A model generated the notes under the pieces. It made no database searches and was not told where the DNA came from. It saw only the letters and a list, made by a program, of their open reading frames with translations. The position numbers were made by a program, and so were the translations under genes. DNA of 64,000 nucleotides from Chloroflexi bacterium TSY (GTDB lineage Bacteria > Chloroflexota > Anaerolineae > Caldilineales > Caldilineaceae): the NCBI GenBank assembly GCA_019217005.1, contig JAHBNG010000065.1, positions 1 to 64,000 of the forward strand, given 5' to 3'. Shown piece after piece: positions 8,404 to 17,739 of the stretch (positions are counted from its first letter, which is position 1; each line of letters opens with the position of its first letter).

Positions 8404-11400
8404 TTGACCCAGCTCTGGACCGAGAACCCGCTCATAATAGACCGCTTTCACGGCGAATTGGGACGCATCGAGGTAAGCCGCCGCGCCCTGAGCGCGGCAG
8501 CCGTGCTGGAGCAGTTTAAAGACGATCTAGCCAGCACCTCGCCCTGCTTTGACCTCAATCTTGAGCCTGATCTTCATCGCGTCACCTACGTTCCCCTCCC
8601 TCATCCCTACAGTAATGCAGCCGTCCATCCCACGCCCGTCCACGATCCCTGGCTGGGCCCCTGCCTAGACTTTGACGGTAAGAGCCAGCGAGCCAACTTG
8701 GTCAGCCCCCGCATGCTGCTGCCGACAACCGCTACGGATGAGGCCAATAAACGGGCCTTTTTGCTCACCTGCTGGGTACGGCCCGATGTGGCTAGTGGCC
8801 CCATTCTTGGTCATGGCGAACCCGACAGAGATGGCTGGGTTATCGGCGTGGACCAGGGAATTCAAATGGCCGGCACAACGGCTGGGCCAGTGAACCTAAT
8901 AGTGGGGGCATGGTTCCACCTGGCCATTAGCTATGAGGGCAGCAATACCCTAAAAGTCTATGTGAATGGGCGAGAAATAGCGTCGCAGACGAAGGCAGAT
9001 TATGATTGGTGGGCCACCGTGGGCAATGGCCTAGCGTTAGGTCATCCTACACCAGATGGGGGCTTTTATCAGGGTCGGATGGGGCCAGTGACGATCTACC
9101 GCGGCGTTCAGACCGATATCACAACGACCTTAGCGCATGAGATCGAAGCAATCCTCCCCAGCTTCCAAACCCGGCCTATCCTTGACATCGTCCCGGCCAA
9201 GCTGCGCACCGTTGGCGACACTCTCTACCTGGTCAACAATTCACCCAAAGCAGGCAACAAGGCCCTCGACCCAGACCATCATCCAGTGGTGGTTCAAAGC
9301 GACACGGTAGGCCGCAGCTTGGACTTTGCCGATGCGGCTCAACCAGTCACTTGGAGCCACAGCGATTTGGCCGACCTGACCGATGACGAGGGTGAGATGC
9401 ATGATTTCACCCTCGAGATGTGGGTCAAGCCCAACTTCGCTTCCGATGGGGCATGGGGCGACATCTTTGGGGTCGGGTCGGAAACGCAATTCACGTGGGC
9501 ATTGTCCGTGGGTAAGTTAATCGGCTTCTCATTTGGTGATCAAAATCTGCAAACTCGCGATATTATGGCTGATCTAAGCAAAAAGTTTATTCAGGCTTGG
9601 CTACATCTAGCGCTGAGTTACAAAGCTGATGGTCAAATCCTTCATCTTTATCAGAATAACAAGAAAGTCGAGCAAACAGAGGCACCACTTGTTTGGTCGC
9701 AAGATCAGTTATTTTGGTTGACGGCCCAAAAGTCGCACTTACTTCCGTTGATAAGCTATAAGTGCTTATCCGAAAAGTTCTGTGATGATCTATTCTTACT
9801 CGAGAAGCTGGTTGGACTCACAACCACTTTTCGGATAGGTTCTAAGGGCAAGATAAGTGTTTCCCAAGTCAAGGCTGTGGCGATTAGTGCTGATGGACGA
9901 ACCATTGTTTCGGGTGATGGTGAATCACTGGCCAAGGTGTGGACTCATAATGGGACTGAATGGACGAACCGGCCTGTCTTGCTTGTTGACAAGTCACTGA
10001 CGGGCACAAATGAAGGGCATTCGCACAGCTCTGAAATCCGGTCCGTGGCTATTAGCCCTGATGGAAAGACTATTGTTACGGGCAGTTCTGATAAGTCTGT
10101 CAAAGTGTGGCACCATTATGGAAGTGCTTGGACAAGACAACCCGTCGCACTGATTGACGAGATACGGATCACATCTATTGCGACTGTCTCCTACGGAGAA
10201 AATACCAGTATTGTTGCGGGAGGTAGTACTCACGTCCGCGTCTGGACTCACGATGGCAATACTTGGACAAAGAAACCACACTCTTTGGTTGATGATACTC
10301 TGCCATATCACGGTCACGCGACGGGTGGCCAGGTAGAATCTGTAGCAATTGGCCCTAAGGGAGAGACAGTTATTGCGGGAACTTCTGACGGCTTCATTAA
10401 GATTTGGAAGCGCGAAGGGGGAACGTGGACGAAGCGCCCTATCTCGCTGCCACTCCGTTGGATCAACTCTATAGCGATCAGCCTTGATGGTGAGACCATA
10501 GTGGCAGGTATTCGAGATGGTTTCGTAAAGGTATGGGGACGAGAGAGGAATGCATGGAATACGACTCCTTTATCGCTGATTGACGAGACTACAAAGGGTG
10601 TTCGTATAGGTCATTCTCATCACGGTAAGGTCTCGGCAGTCGCAATAAGCACTGACGGAAAAACCATTGTTTCGGGGGGTAATGATAAGCACACTAAGGT
10701 GTGGACCTGCAATAAGAATGATGTATGGACAAAGAAGCCGATATTACTGATTGATAAGACGCTGGCTGGGAGTAGCAATGGGCAATCTCATACTTTACCT
10801 ATCAGCAACGTAGCACTTAGCTCTGATGGTCGAACTATTATTACGGGCAGTGATGATTCAATCGTTAAGGTGTGGAGTGTTAGTAGAAAGTCATTATTTA
10901 GAGGCCAACTATCCCACATCCGCCTCTACGACCGCGTCTTATCCCAAGATGAAATCCAGGCCAACATGGAGCGAGACTTCCGCGTAGGCAATGTGGGCAG
11001 CAGCCACACGCCGCTGGAGTTTAGCCTGCTCAACGCTCATGGCGATGGCGTGCTCTACCTGGAGGATAGTGGCCAGCAGACGCTAGACCAAAGCCTAACC
11101 CTGACCCTGAAGAACAAGGGCGATGAAGTGATCCAGTTGCCCAGCAGCCGAGAATCGGCGCTATCGTTGCTGGAGCTGCTCTTCCGGCCTGGCACCTTAC
11201 GTCGGCCAGAGGATGTGAAGCTCTCGGCGGCCAGCCTCCTCGGCTCGGGCCAGTCCGAGGATACCCCCAACTGGGCCTTGGATCACGTGGCCGAACCCGA
11301 CGGCACTGACCTGCTCCGCCTGTGGCGCAACACTGGCGGTAATGGCACCGGTTCCGCGGCCACCCTGCGACCGGGCGAAACGATCAGCTTAAAATTGCAC

Positions 11401-13236
11401 GGTCTCAACGTGGATCACCAAGGCGGCTCGCGCGCCACCCGGGTGCAGTTGCGCTACTTTGTCCACGCCCTGGATAGCGGCCTGCCTCTGACGGGCAGTC
11501 GCCAGCACTACCTGTCGGTGGTGCCCATGGACGCCACTGGGCTACAGAACAAGGTTGAGACGCTGGAGCAACAGAGCGCGTCCCTCGTCAAGGAGACCGA
11601 GGCAAAAGATCTGACCATCCAACAGCTACGCGTGGATCTCAACCAGCTGGCCCAGGTGGTCTATCAGGTGGCCCAGACCGAAAATATGATCACCCACATG
11701 CTGCAGCCGGCACCCATCTCAGCCGGGGTCATGGGCTCGGCCACAATTCTTAATGATGGTCAGTCGATGAATACGCTAACTCTCTATTTGGTGAATCATA
11801 CCAAGGATGGGGTGAGCTTGAAAGGCACTCCAACGTTTACCTTTGAGATCGATCGCTACACCGATACGACACCTTGGGGACTTTTGATGCCCGCCGATTC
11901 TCTCCCCGGTGTTGCTGCACACGGAGACACCTACACGAATGGGCAGTGGACATACAGTCACGGACAGTGGACTATTGGGAACCTCCATTCAGGTTCGGAA
12001 CACATCAGCCTCGAGGTGAAACCACCCTCAAATGGAGACGATCATAAGAAAGGCATGCTGCTGGCCGTTGCCCTTAACTTCAAATCCTCCGCGCCTGCCG
12101 GTTCCGGCTACGTCAAAGTGCACTTTGAGAATTTAGCTGATGCCGATAAGAGCCATGGCCATCTAATCATCCCCGTTCAGCGCACGCCCGTCTTGATCCC
12201 AGACAATACCCAAAATCGAACCGTGGTGGCCGGTGAGCTAGGGTTAGTCGATGCCCCCAGGATGACGCTGCGCAATGGAACCTATGACGAAACTGAATCT
12301 GAACACCTGTTGTTTGACCTCCCATTTAATGACTATAAGGACGAGCTAAAAGATGGTACTCTAACCAAGAAACTTAAGCAAGCGTTCGAATCGAATGATG
12401 TTCACCTGACTAGTGCGGCTACGCTAAATATGGAAGTGAAGGACCAGCAATGGCGAGTGGATGATGGTGCTAATAGGCATCCCTATATTATCAGAAAGCA
12501 AAAAGATAAGCAGTCTCTGACCATAAGTCAGAATAGCCCTACATCAGCCAGTATTCACTTGACCGACGACAACGCCAGTTTGGCTCTGGAAAGTACCAAC
12601 AAGATTACTCTTAATAGCATAAAGGGAATTGAGCTCCAGGCTCAGGTTGAGGCCCAGCAACCCTTTCTGAATAAACTTGAGGTCATGGCCGGCAAAGACG
12701 AGGATGCCCCGCAGCCAACCGATAAGACAGGCATTTACTACAACGGTCATCCGGGGCATCTGGTGCCCAGCGGGACAATTGTCATGTATCATCCGCGGGA
12801 TGGTATAGCGTGTCCGACAGGGTGGGCCGTCTGTGATGGAAAAAATGGAACGCCAGATTTGCGCAATCGCTTTATAGTGGCGGCTGGAGACGGGAATGAC
12901 AGTGAGTATAAGCCCGGGCCTCACAACGATGGTAACGACAAGGTTCTGCTTAATAAGGAACAATTGCCATCGCATACTCATCCCATAAAAACTTATACTG
13001 ATTGGAAGAGCAAACATACTCATGAGATACAAATCGATTGGGCTGACCACGGCGGTGCCGGGCAATGGGTGGATAGCACAGACCGCAGTCATTGGTTTAA
13101 AAAAACCTTTACTTCTACAGAGGCAGGACACCACAACCATTACATTGATTCTAACACTGAGGGATTGAGTCACACACAAACCGAACTTGATCTTCGGCCT
13201 GCCTACTATGCGCTGGTCTTCATCATGAAGCTGTAA
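8404..13236 (+). CDS. C-terminal part of tail-fibre-like protein: LamG, seven-bladed WD40 propeller, tail collar domain
   Basis: 1,610 residues open after the TAG at 8401. TTG at 8404 could restart translation, but only a weak AGG precedes it. Order: rest of a LamG domain (to about residue 40), a full LamG (60-235), a further LamG (285-435) into which 28 element-derived codons and a seven-blade WD40 propeller (about 489-825) are inserted before its last strand (GQLSHIRLYDRVLSQDE), a beta-rich region, a short coiled-coil-like stretch (about 1040-1100), and a C-terminal phage tail collar domain at about 1455-1610: GTIVMYHPRDGIACPTGWAVCDG, GTPDLRNRFIVAAG, QLPSHTHP, RPAYYALVFIMKL. That domain ends tail fibres and is the firm basis for the call. 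Likely role: receptor binding by a contractile particle. Confidence 0.85.
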   Translation: MTQLWTENPLIIDRFHGELGRIEVSRRALSAAAVLEQFKDDLASTSPCFDLNLEPDLHRVTYVPLPHPYSNAAVHPTPVHDPWLGPCLDFDGKSQRANLVSPRMLLPTTATDEANKRAFLLTCWVRPDVASGPILGHGEPDRDGWVIGVDQGIQMAGTTAGPVNLIVGAWFHLAISYEGSNTLKVYVNGREIASQTKADYDWWATVGNGLALGHPTPDGGFYQGRMGPVTIYRGVQTDITTTLAHEIEAILPSFQTRPILDIVPAKLRTVGDTLYLVNNSPKAGNKALDPDHHPVVVQSDTVGRSLDFADAAQPVTWSHSDLADLTDDEGEMHDFTLEMWVKPNFASDGAWGDIFGVGSETQFTWALSVGKLIGFSFGDQNLQTRDIMADLSKKFIQAWLHLALSYKADGQILHLYQNNKKVEQTEAPLVWSQDQLFWLTAQKSHLLPLISYKCLSEKFCDDLFLLEKLVGLTTTFRIGSKGKISVSQVKAVAISADGRTIVSGDGESLAKVWTHNGTEWTNRPVLLVDKSLTGTNEGHSHSSEIRSVAISPDGKTIVTGSSDKSVKVWHHYGSAWTRQPVALIDEIRITSIATVSYGENTSIVAGGSTHVRVWTHDGNTWTKKPHSLVDDTLPYHGHATGGQVESVAIGPKGETVIAGTSDGFIKIWKREGGTWTKRPISLPLRWINSIAISLDGETIVAGIRDGFVKVWGRERNAWNTTPLSLIDETTKGVRIGHSHHGKVSAVAISTDGKTIVSGGNDKHTKVWTCNKNDVWTKKPILLIDKTLAGSSNGQSHTLPISNVALSSDGRTIITGSDDSIVKVWSVSRKSLFRGQLSHIRLYDRVLSQDEIQANMERDFRVGNVGSSHTPLEFSLLNAHGDGVLYLEDSGQQTLDQSLTLTLKNKGDEVIQLPSSRESALSLLELLFRPGTLRRPEDVKLSAASLLGSGQSEDTPNWALDHVAEPDGTDLLRLWRNTGGNGTGSAATLRPGETISLKLHGLNVDHQGGSRATRVQLRYFVHALDSGLPLTGSRQHYLSVVPMDATGLQNKVETLEQQSASLVKETEAKDLTIQQLRVDLNQLAQVVYQVAQTENMITHMLQPAPISAGVMGSATILNDGQSMNTLTLYLVNHTKDGVSLKGTPTFTFEIDRYTDTTPWGLLMPADSLPGVAAHGDTYTNGQWTYSHGQWTIGNLHSGSEHISLEVKPPSNGDDHKKGMLLAVALNFKSSAPAGSGYVKVHFENLADADKSHGHLIIPVQRTPVLIPDNTQNRTVVAGELGLVDAPRMTLRNGTYDETESEHLLFDLPFNDYKDELKDGTLTKKLKQAFESNDVHLTSAATLNMEVKDQQWRVDDGANRHPYIIRKQKDKQSLTISQNSPTSASIHLTDDNASLALESTNKITLNSIKGIELQAQVEAQQPFLNKLEVMAGKDEDAPQPTDKTGIYYNGHPGHLVPSGTIVMYHPRDGIACPTGWAVCDGKNGTPDLRNRFIVAAGDGNDSEYKPGPHNDGNDKVLLNKEQLPSHTHPIKTYTDWKSKHTHEIQIDWADHGGAGQWVDSTDRSHWFKKTFTSTEAGHHNHYIDSNTEGLSHTQTELDLRPAYYALVFIMKL
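9762..9842 (+). mobile_element. Miniature element of about 80 bp inserted in frame in the tail fibre
   Basis: Ends GTGCTTATCCGAAAAG and CTTTTCGGATAGGTTC form an inverted repeat. TAA flanks both sides (9759-9761 and 9843-9845). The 81-bp element plus the 3-base duplication equals 84 bases, so it adds 28 codons (CLSEKFCDDLFLLEKLVG...) without shifting the frame. Sister copies lie at 39221-39302, 55205-55286 and 58916-58994. Removing it restores the reading SYKGKISVSQV just before the WD40 propeller. Confidence 0.8.
9868..10878 (+). repeat. WD40 array 2: seven divergent blades
   Basis: Seven units of about 45-50 residues, starting at VKAVAIS, IRSVAIS, ITSIATV, VESVAIG, INSIAIS, VSAVAIS and ISNVALS, each with a KVW, KIW or VRVW end. 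Seven is the number that closes a propeller. The DNA here is visibly more A/T-rich than the flanking LamG coding sequence, which suggests that the propeller was acquired as a cassette. The array is set inside a LamG domain just before its final strand. Confidence 0.85.
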
Positions 13237-13240
13237 GGGA

Positions 13241-13396
13241 TTGACGATCGACGCCGCCAGCAATCCCGGAATATTCAAACCGTATCTCGAATGCGCGACA
13301 ACGTTCGACGCCCTTCGTGCCTATGGTCTGGGCATCACCATCGCCAATTCTACTGAGTGCGGCGTTGAACTCATTGACGCGGGAACTGCTTACTAG
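13241..13396 (+). pseudogene. Short coding remnant after the tail fibre
   Basis: A 51-codon frame from TTG (LTIDAASNPGIFKPYLECATT...) to TAG reads like real protein (FDALRAYGLGITIANSTECG, ELIDAGTAY), starts 4 bases after the tail-fibre stop, and has no recognisable family. It may be the end of a gene lost by deletion. The rest of 13397-13746 holds only short direct repeats. Confidence 0.3.
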
Positions 13397-13655
13397 CTAG
13401 TCAGGTTGATACCAAAGTCCAGATAGCAGATGGAGATTTCTGGTCAAGGTTACTCCCTTAAACGTCAGTCAGACTTATTAGAGGATGTAAATAGATTTGG
13501 CGCGCGGGATATTGCAGGCATTCTGAGCACCTTATAACCTCTTGATCCGTTGCTACATTGTGGAGGCGTTCCAGCAAATGTCTGTACTGACGTCATGTTT
13601 TTAACCAATGTGGCGCTATTTTGCAGTGACTGGAATGTAGTAGTTGATCATCAGT

Positions 13656-13711
13656 ACTGCAATGCAAAGTCACTCACTGCAATGCAAAGCCTCACTCACT
13701 GCAATGCAAAG
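13656..13711 (+). repeat. Three direct repeats of ACTGCAATGCAAAG
   Basis: ACTGCAATGCAAAG occurs at 13656, 13676 and 13698, spaced 20 and 22 bases, in the non-coding gap between the tail fibre and the convergent aminotransferase gene. No protein or structure explains it. Confidence 0.7.
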
Positions 13712-13746
13712 TTACAAGTGACAAGTGCCGCGGTAGGTTTTCATTT

Positions 13747-14877
13747 TCATTGGGCAACCTGCCCTACTGCTTCTTCAAGTTCTTCGACGGTTCGATGGAT
13801 ATTTTGCAATTTATCTAGGCCAAATAGGCCGATCCGAAAGGTCTGGAAATCCTCTGGTTCATCGCACTGTAAGGGAACGCCTGCTGCAATCTGGATTCCT
13901 ACCTCTGCGAATTTCTTGCCAGAATGAATCTCTGGATCGTCTGTATAGCTCACAACCACGCTAGGTGCCTGAAACCCCTCCGCTGCCACACTCTTGAAGC
14001 CCTTACTGACGAGAAGGGCCCTCACCCGATCTCCAAGATCTTGCTGATGGTCGCGTGCTTTGGCAAACCCATAGGCTTCGGTCTCCTTCATCACATCACG
14101 GAAGCGGGTCAGTGCATCGGTTGGCATTGTGGCATGATATGCATGACCACCGTTCTCATATGTTTCCATGATTTGGAGCCACCTTTTCAGATCACAAGCA
14201 AAACTGGAGCTGGTGGTTGATTCGATTCGGCTGCGGGCCAGCTCGCTCATCATCACTAGACCGCTACAGGGCGAACCGCTCCAACCTTTTTGTGGCGCAC
14301 TCACTAGAATATCAACACCACCCGCTTCCATATCGACCCAGTTTGTACCAGAGGCGACACAATCCAACACAAACATGCCACCAATCTCATGAACTGCACT
14401 AGCAGCAGCGCGAATATAGTCGTCAGGCAAGAGCATTCCTGATGCGGTTTCTACATGTGGGGCAAAAACCAGATCGGGTTTCTCTGCTTTGATGGTCGCA
14501 ACGACTTCGTCAATCGGAGCAGGTGCGAATGGTGCTTGCCGATGACTATCCACCATACGCGCTTTTAAGACAATGGATTCGGACGGAATATTGCCCATCT
14601 CAAAAATCTGGGTCCAACGGTAACTGAACCAACCGTTACGGATCACCAAACACTTTTTGGCAGTCGCAAACTGACGTGCCACCGCCTCCATCCCAAAGGT
14701 GCCACTGCCTGGTACAATCGCCACCGCTTTGGCATTGTAGACCTTCTTCAGCGTAACCGAAATATCGTTCATAACACTCTGGAAGGATTGGGACATGTGA
14801 TTCAACGCACGATCAGTGTAGACCACTGAGTATTCGAGAAGTCCATCGGGATCGACATTTGGGAATAAGCCTGGCAT
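13747..14877 (-). CDS. Class V aminotransferase (alanine-glyoxylate/serine-pyruvate type)
   Basis: 376 residues, PLP-dependent and cytosolic. The fold-type I layout of class V is visible: PGSGTFGMEAVARQF near residue 57, FAPHVETASGMLLP near 146, FVLDCVASGTNWVDM near 176 with the PLP-binding Asp, and VSAPQKGWSGSP near 200 with the Schiff-base lysine. Length and motifs fit alanine-glyoxylate or serine-pyruvate aminotransferases; the substrate cannot be told from sequence. The ATG at 14877 is preceded by AGGAGG. Upstream on the minus strand TATAAT (14954-14959) is a candidate -10. The gene faces the tail-fibre gene and stands alone. Confidence 0.85.
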   Translation of the reverse strand: MPGLFPNVDPDGLLEYSVVYTDRALNHMSQSFQSVMNDISVTLKKVYNAKAVAIVPGSGTFGMEAVARQFATAKKCLVIRNGWFSYRWTQIFEMGNIPSESIVLKARMVDSHRQAPFAPAPIDEVVATIKAEKPDLVFAPHVETASGMLLPDDYIRAAASAVHEIGGMFVLDCVASGTNWVDMEAGGVDILVSAPQKGWSGSPCSGLVMMSELARSRIESTTSSSFACDLKRWLQIMETYENGGHAYHATMPTDALTRFRDVMKETEAYGFAKARDHQQDLGDRVRALLVSKGFKSVAAEGFQAPSVVVSYTDDPEIHSGKKFAEVGIQIAAGVPLQCDEPEDFQTFRIGLFGLDKLQNIHRTVEELEEAVGQVAQ

Positions 14878-15061
14878 TGCTGCCTCCTATGTGTATATTG
14901 AACACGGTATCTATGATGTAACAGAACCATTCTTATTCGATCAGGTCAATTCTATTATACACGCAAGATCATTCAAATAAGGATCGTTGTGTTTACATGA
15001 TTGCGATCTACTGATTATACAAGGATGCCATTCCGAAGCAGATAAGCAGGCCGACTTCTCA

Positions 15062-15142
15062 TAACCACATCAATTAAACTTTGGACGATTGTCCCTCCAT
15101 CAAAAACGATTCTATTGTCCGAAGTTTAAGTGGCGTCTCTAT
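15062..15142 (-). mobile_element. Miniature inverted-repeat element (ACTTAAACTTCGGACAAT family)
   Basis: On the minus strand AGACGCCACTTAAACTTCGG opens the element and an inverted copy (ATTGTCCAAAGTTTAATTG as read at the far end) closes it. Related copies lie at 47252 (half), 55131-55206 and 59141-59341 (with a nested insert). Here the element forms the 3' end of the split hydrolase gene and provides its last 22 or so codons and stop. Confidence 0.7.
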
Positions 15143-15607
15143 TCTTGTTTGCTGAGTCTGCCCTATCATGATAAATTCACATATCGCTGCAATGACGTTT
15201 GCATCGCGTAAAATACGGTGGTGCCCCAATCCTGATGTTGAAATTTGTTCCGCTTTTGGCCAATGTTCGCGCAAAATGAGCGCCTGCTCGTGTATCACTT
15301 CGCGATCTTGGTGATCGTGCACGATTAAACCTGGTATATTGATCTGGTCAATTAAATGTGCCAACGAAAATTGAACAATTGGACGTTGCCCTAATTCTTC
15401 AAGACGCGCCTTGAGTATCGTTAGAGTCGGAGCCGACACACCGAGCTGCTTCATAAACATAGTCAAGATGTAATCCATTGACGCTGGTGAACCAATCGTC
15501 ACTAACTTTTTTGCGTCTGCGCCTTCGTTGAGGGCAAATGCGGCGCAAACACCTCCAAATGAGTGCCCAATCATTGCTTCAAAACCACCATACTCAAGGG
15601 AAAGATC

Positions 15608-17272
15608 GGGCTGGTTCAGAAATAGGTTGACAAAGAAGAGAGTACGTTAACAAGAGAATAGGTTAGAGAAAGAGGCTCCTGTTCAGGCAAAATAAGGGTG
15701 TTCAGACCAAAATAGCCAAAAAGGAGCCTCTAAATGTCAGAGTATCGAACAGACCTCCTATCATTGTCAACCCGAATCGATCTTGCGTTGGAAATGCTCA
15801 ACCCGAATCGAGAGTGGGGGAGAGTGAGCGAACTGTCAACGGCGTACAATGTGTCTCGAACGTGGCTCTATAAGTTGAGAGAGAGCGGTGAAGCGGCGCT
15901 GAAAGCGATCTTGTCGCCAGTGAGTCCAGGACCGCAGCCGAAAAGCCATGTGATCGAAGTGGATGAGACGTTCATCCGACGAACCATAACGGTGTTGCCG
16001 ATGCTGCGAGGAAGCGTACGAGATATCCAAAGGGGGTTGGGGTTGCTGCTAGGTGTGGAGCGGTCGGTGGGATTCATCCAAGGGACGCTGGCGGAAGTTG
16101 GAGAACTGGCATCGGCGTACAATGAGAGCATGGTGCCGACGCTGCCGGTGTTGGGGGAAGCGGATGAAATTTTCTGTGGCGACCAACCGTGCCTGACGGT
16201 GGTGGACGGAGCATCGTTTGCGCTGTTGAATATCTCAGCAGCCGATGCCCGAGATGAAACAACATGGGGGTTGAAGTTTCTCGAATTGCTCGAGCGAGGC
16301 ATCACCTTTGATGACTTGGTGACCGATGGGGCTTTGGGCATTCAGGCAGGAGCCAAGGCAGCGGGGATGAATGCGCCACACTCCTATGACCTCTTTCACC
16401 AAATGCAGAATGGCACCAAAATCACCCAACGTCTGGAGAGAGAAATGGACCAGGCCATGACCGACCGTGACGTAGCTTGCAAGTGTTGGACGAGCAGACT
16501 GCTCCTGCACGTCGCCCTGGGCGACCACGCAAATGCACAGTGACTCTCGAGGTTGCCGACCAAACGGTGCTGACAGCAGTTGACTTGCACGAGAACTGGA
16601 CATGGCTTCTCCGAACGGTCCGTCAGGCACTGGAGCCGATTTCACCGACCGGGCAGCTTGTCAACACAGATGCCGCGCAACAAACCATTCTGGCTGCCAC
16701 CCAACTTATGATGGAGATGAACCGCGATGAAATTGCACACTTTGCCACCCAACTGCAGCAGAATCTACCTACATTGCTGGCTCCCCCTCCGTCGCCTGGA
16801 ACTATCCCTGGCTCCCCTCCGCCAGAACCTCTCACCTGAGTACGAAGCCTTCATCACACACCTCTGGACTTATCGCCATGACCATCAACTTCCCATTGAA
16901 CAGCTTTTCCCTCCCTCATTGCAGCCTATGGCTCTTGCCTTCTGGCATGCACTGGATCGCTTCCATCGGGCTTCTTCTCTAGCTGAATCCTTTCATGCTT
17001 GGCTCAGGCCCTTTCTTGCAATCCATCGCTCTTTGCCCGATTGGTTGGCCGCTCTTTTACAGCTCTTTTGGAATCATCGCACCTTCTCACGTGGCAAACG
17101 CTCCGGTCACTCACCCTTAGAACTGGCTACCGATTCCTATGTCCCTTCTTTGGCTGACGCCCTTGATGCCATTCTTCAGCCTCAACAGCAACTGGCTCTT
17201 TAACCTATTCTCTTTTTAACGTGCCCATTTCAATTTTGTAAACCTAACTCATCCCTTGTTCTGAACCTGCCC
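15608..17272 (+). mobile_element. Insertion sequence with 8-base target duplication, DDE transposase, long imperfect terminal repeats
   Basis: The direct repeat GAAAGATC flanks the element at 15600-15607 and 17273-17280. The ends GGGCTGGTTCAGAA and TTCTGAACCTGCCC are inverted repeats, continued inward by TAGGTTKACAAA and ACGTTAAMAAGAGAATAGG. Both the end sequence and the 8-base duplication match the 155-bp miniature elements at 38527, 43220 and 46993 (GGGGTGGTTCAGAATTAGG). So this IS, or a relative, is the likely source of the enzyme that moved them. Confidence 0.85.
15734..17203 (+). pseudogene. DDE transposase of the 8-base-duplication IS, two frameshifts
   Basis: The reading starts at ATG 15734 (MSEYRTDLLSLSTRIDL), with an early helix-turn-helix region (VSELSTAYNVSRTWLYKLR), changes frame near 16490 (DRDVACK joins VLDEQTAPARRPGRP) and again near 16815 (PPLRRLELS into SPEYEAFITHLW), and ends at 17203. 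Candidate catalytic residues are Asp in LTVVDGASF, Asp in DLVTDGALGI and Glu in ASSLAESFHAWLR. The IS family is not one I can name with certainty. The element no longer encodes an intact enzyme here. Confidence 0.8.
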
Positions 17273-17707
17273 GAAAGATCCACGATTATTTGGGCAAATT
17301 CCAATAGATTCGTCTGCTTGCCGGGTGAATCAGCATGTGCGGGTCCATCGAAGGTAACCACGCGATATCCAGCATCGACCAGTGGTTGGACAAATGCTCC
17401 AAGCTGTGAACCTCGTCCCGCCCAACCGTGAAGGAGAAGCACTGTTGGTCCGCTTCCCCACTGGTAAACCACATAGTATGACTCTTGAGATGAATGGCGA
17501 TAGTGACCAGTAAAGGGAACTTGTGTTACCGAGGCTGTTGTGAGCCAGGCGACCTCACGCGCGGGGCGCTCAAACTTTGGTGGGCGAAAAAAAGCGCGCG
17601 CAACTAACCGACCGGCAAGTTTCGGCGAAAGAAACTCAACCATTTGGAACCCTCTTCTAATGCCCGTTTGCAACAGAGTTGCTCGATTCATTTCGTTCTC
17701 CTTTTTC

Positions 17708-17721
17708 AGACCGCTCGGTCT
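17708..17721. promoter_or_regulatory. TetR operator candidate before the hydrolase gene
   Basis: AGACCGCTCGGTCT is a palindrome 17 bases upstream of the hydrolase start, in the gap between the TetR gene and the hydrolase. Nearly the same palindrome (AGACCAATCGGTCT) lies in front of the TetR gene itself at 18358-18371, which is the usual mark of an autoregulated TetR circuit. Confidence 0.7.
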
Positions 17722-17739
17722 TTTTTGTGAGCAAAAAAA

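Larger units (their letters stand above)
15074..17691 (-). pseudogene. Alpha/beta hydrolase split by an insertion sequence
   Basis: The gene starts at 17691 (MNRATLLQTGIRRGF), is cut at 17281 and resumes at 15599. With the IS and one 8-base duplication removed, the frame joins as AQIIVDLSLEYGGFEAMIGHSFGG, placing the nucleophile elbow GHSFGG correctly after the cut. The N-terminal half has VLLLHGWAGRGSQ (oxyanion-hole HG motif) and VVTFDGPAHADS. A catalytic His is plausible in SGLGHHRIL near 15220. The C-terminus (RIETPLKLRTIESFL...) comes from a miniature element. The gene lies just downstream of a TetR gene, with a matching operator between them (17708-17721), so it is probably that regulator's target. 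Substrate unknown. Confidence 0.85.

Noticed and set aside
12544..13278. Long minus-strand frame opposite the tail collar region
   Set aside because: It is a shadow of the collar-domain coding sequence, with no family motif and no ribosome site.
13656..13711. Three repeats of ACTGCAATGCAAAG as a small CRISPR or iteron set
   Set aside because: The repeats are only 14 bases with 6-8-base gaps, there are no cas or rep genes nearby, and no further copies were noticed.
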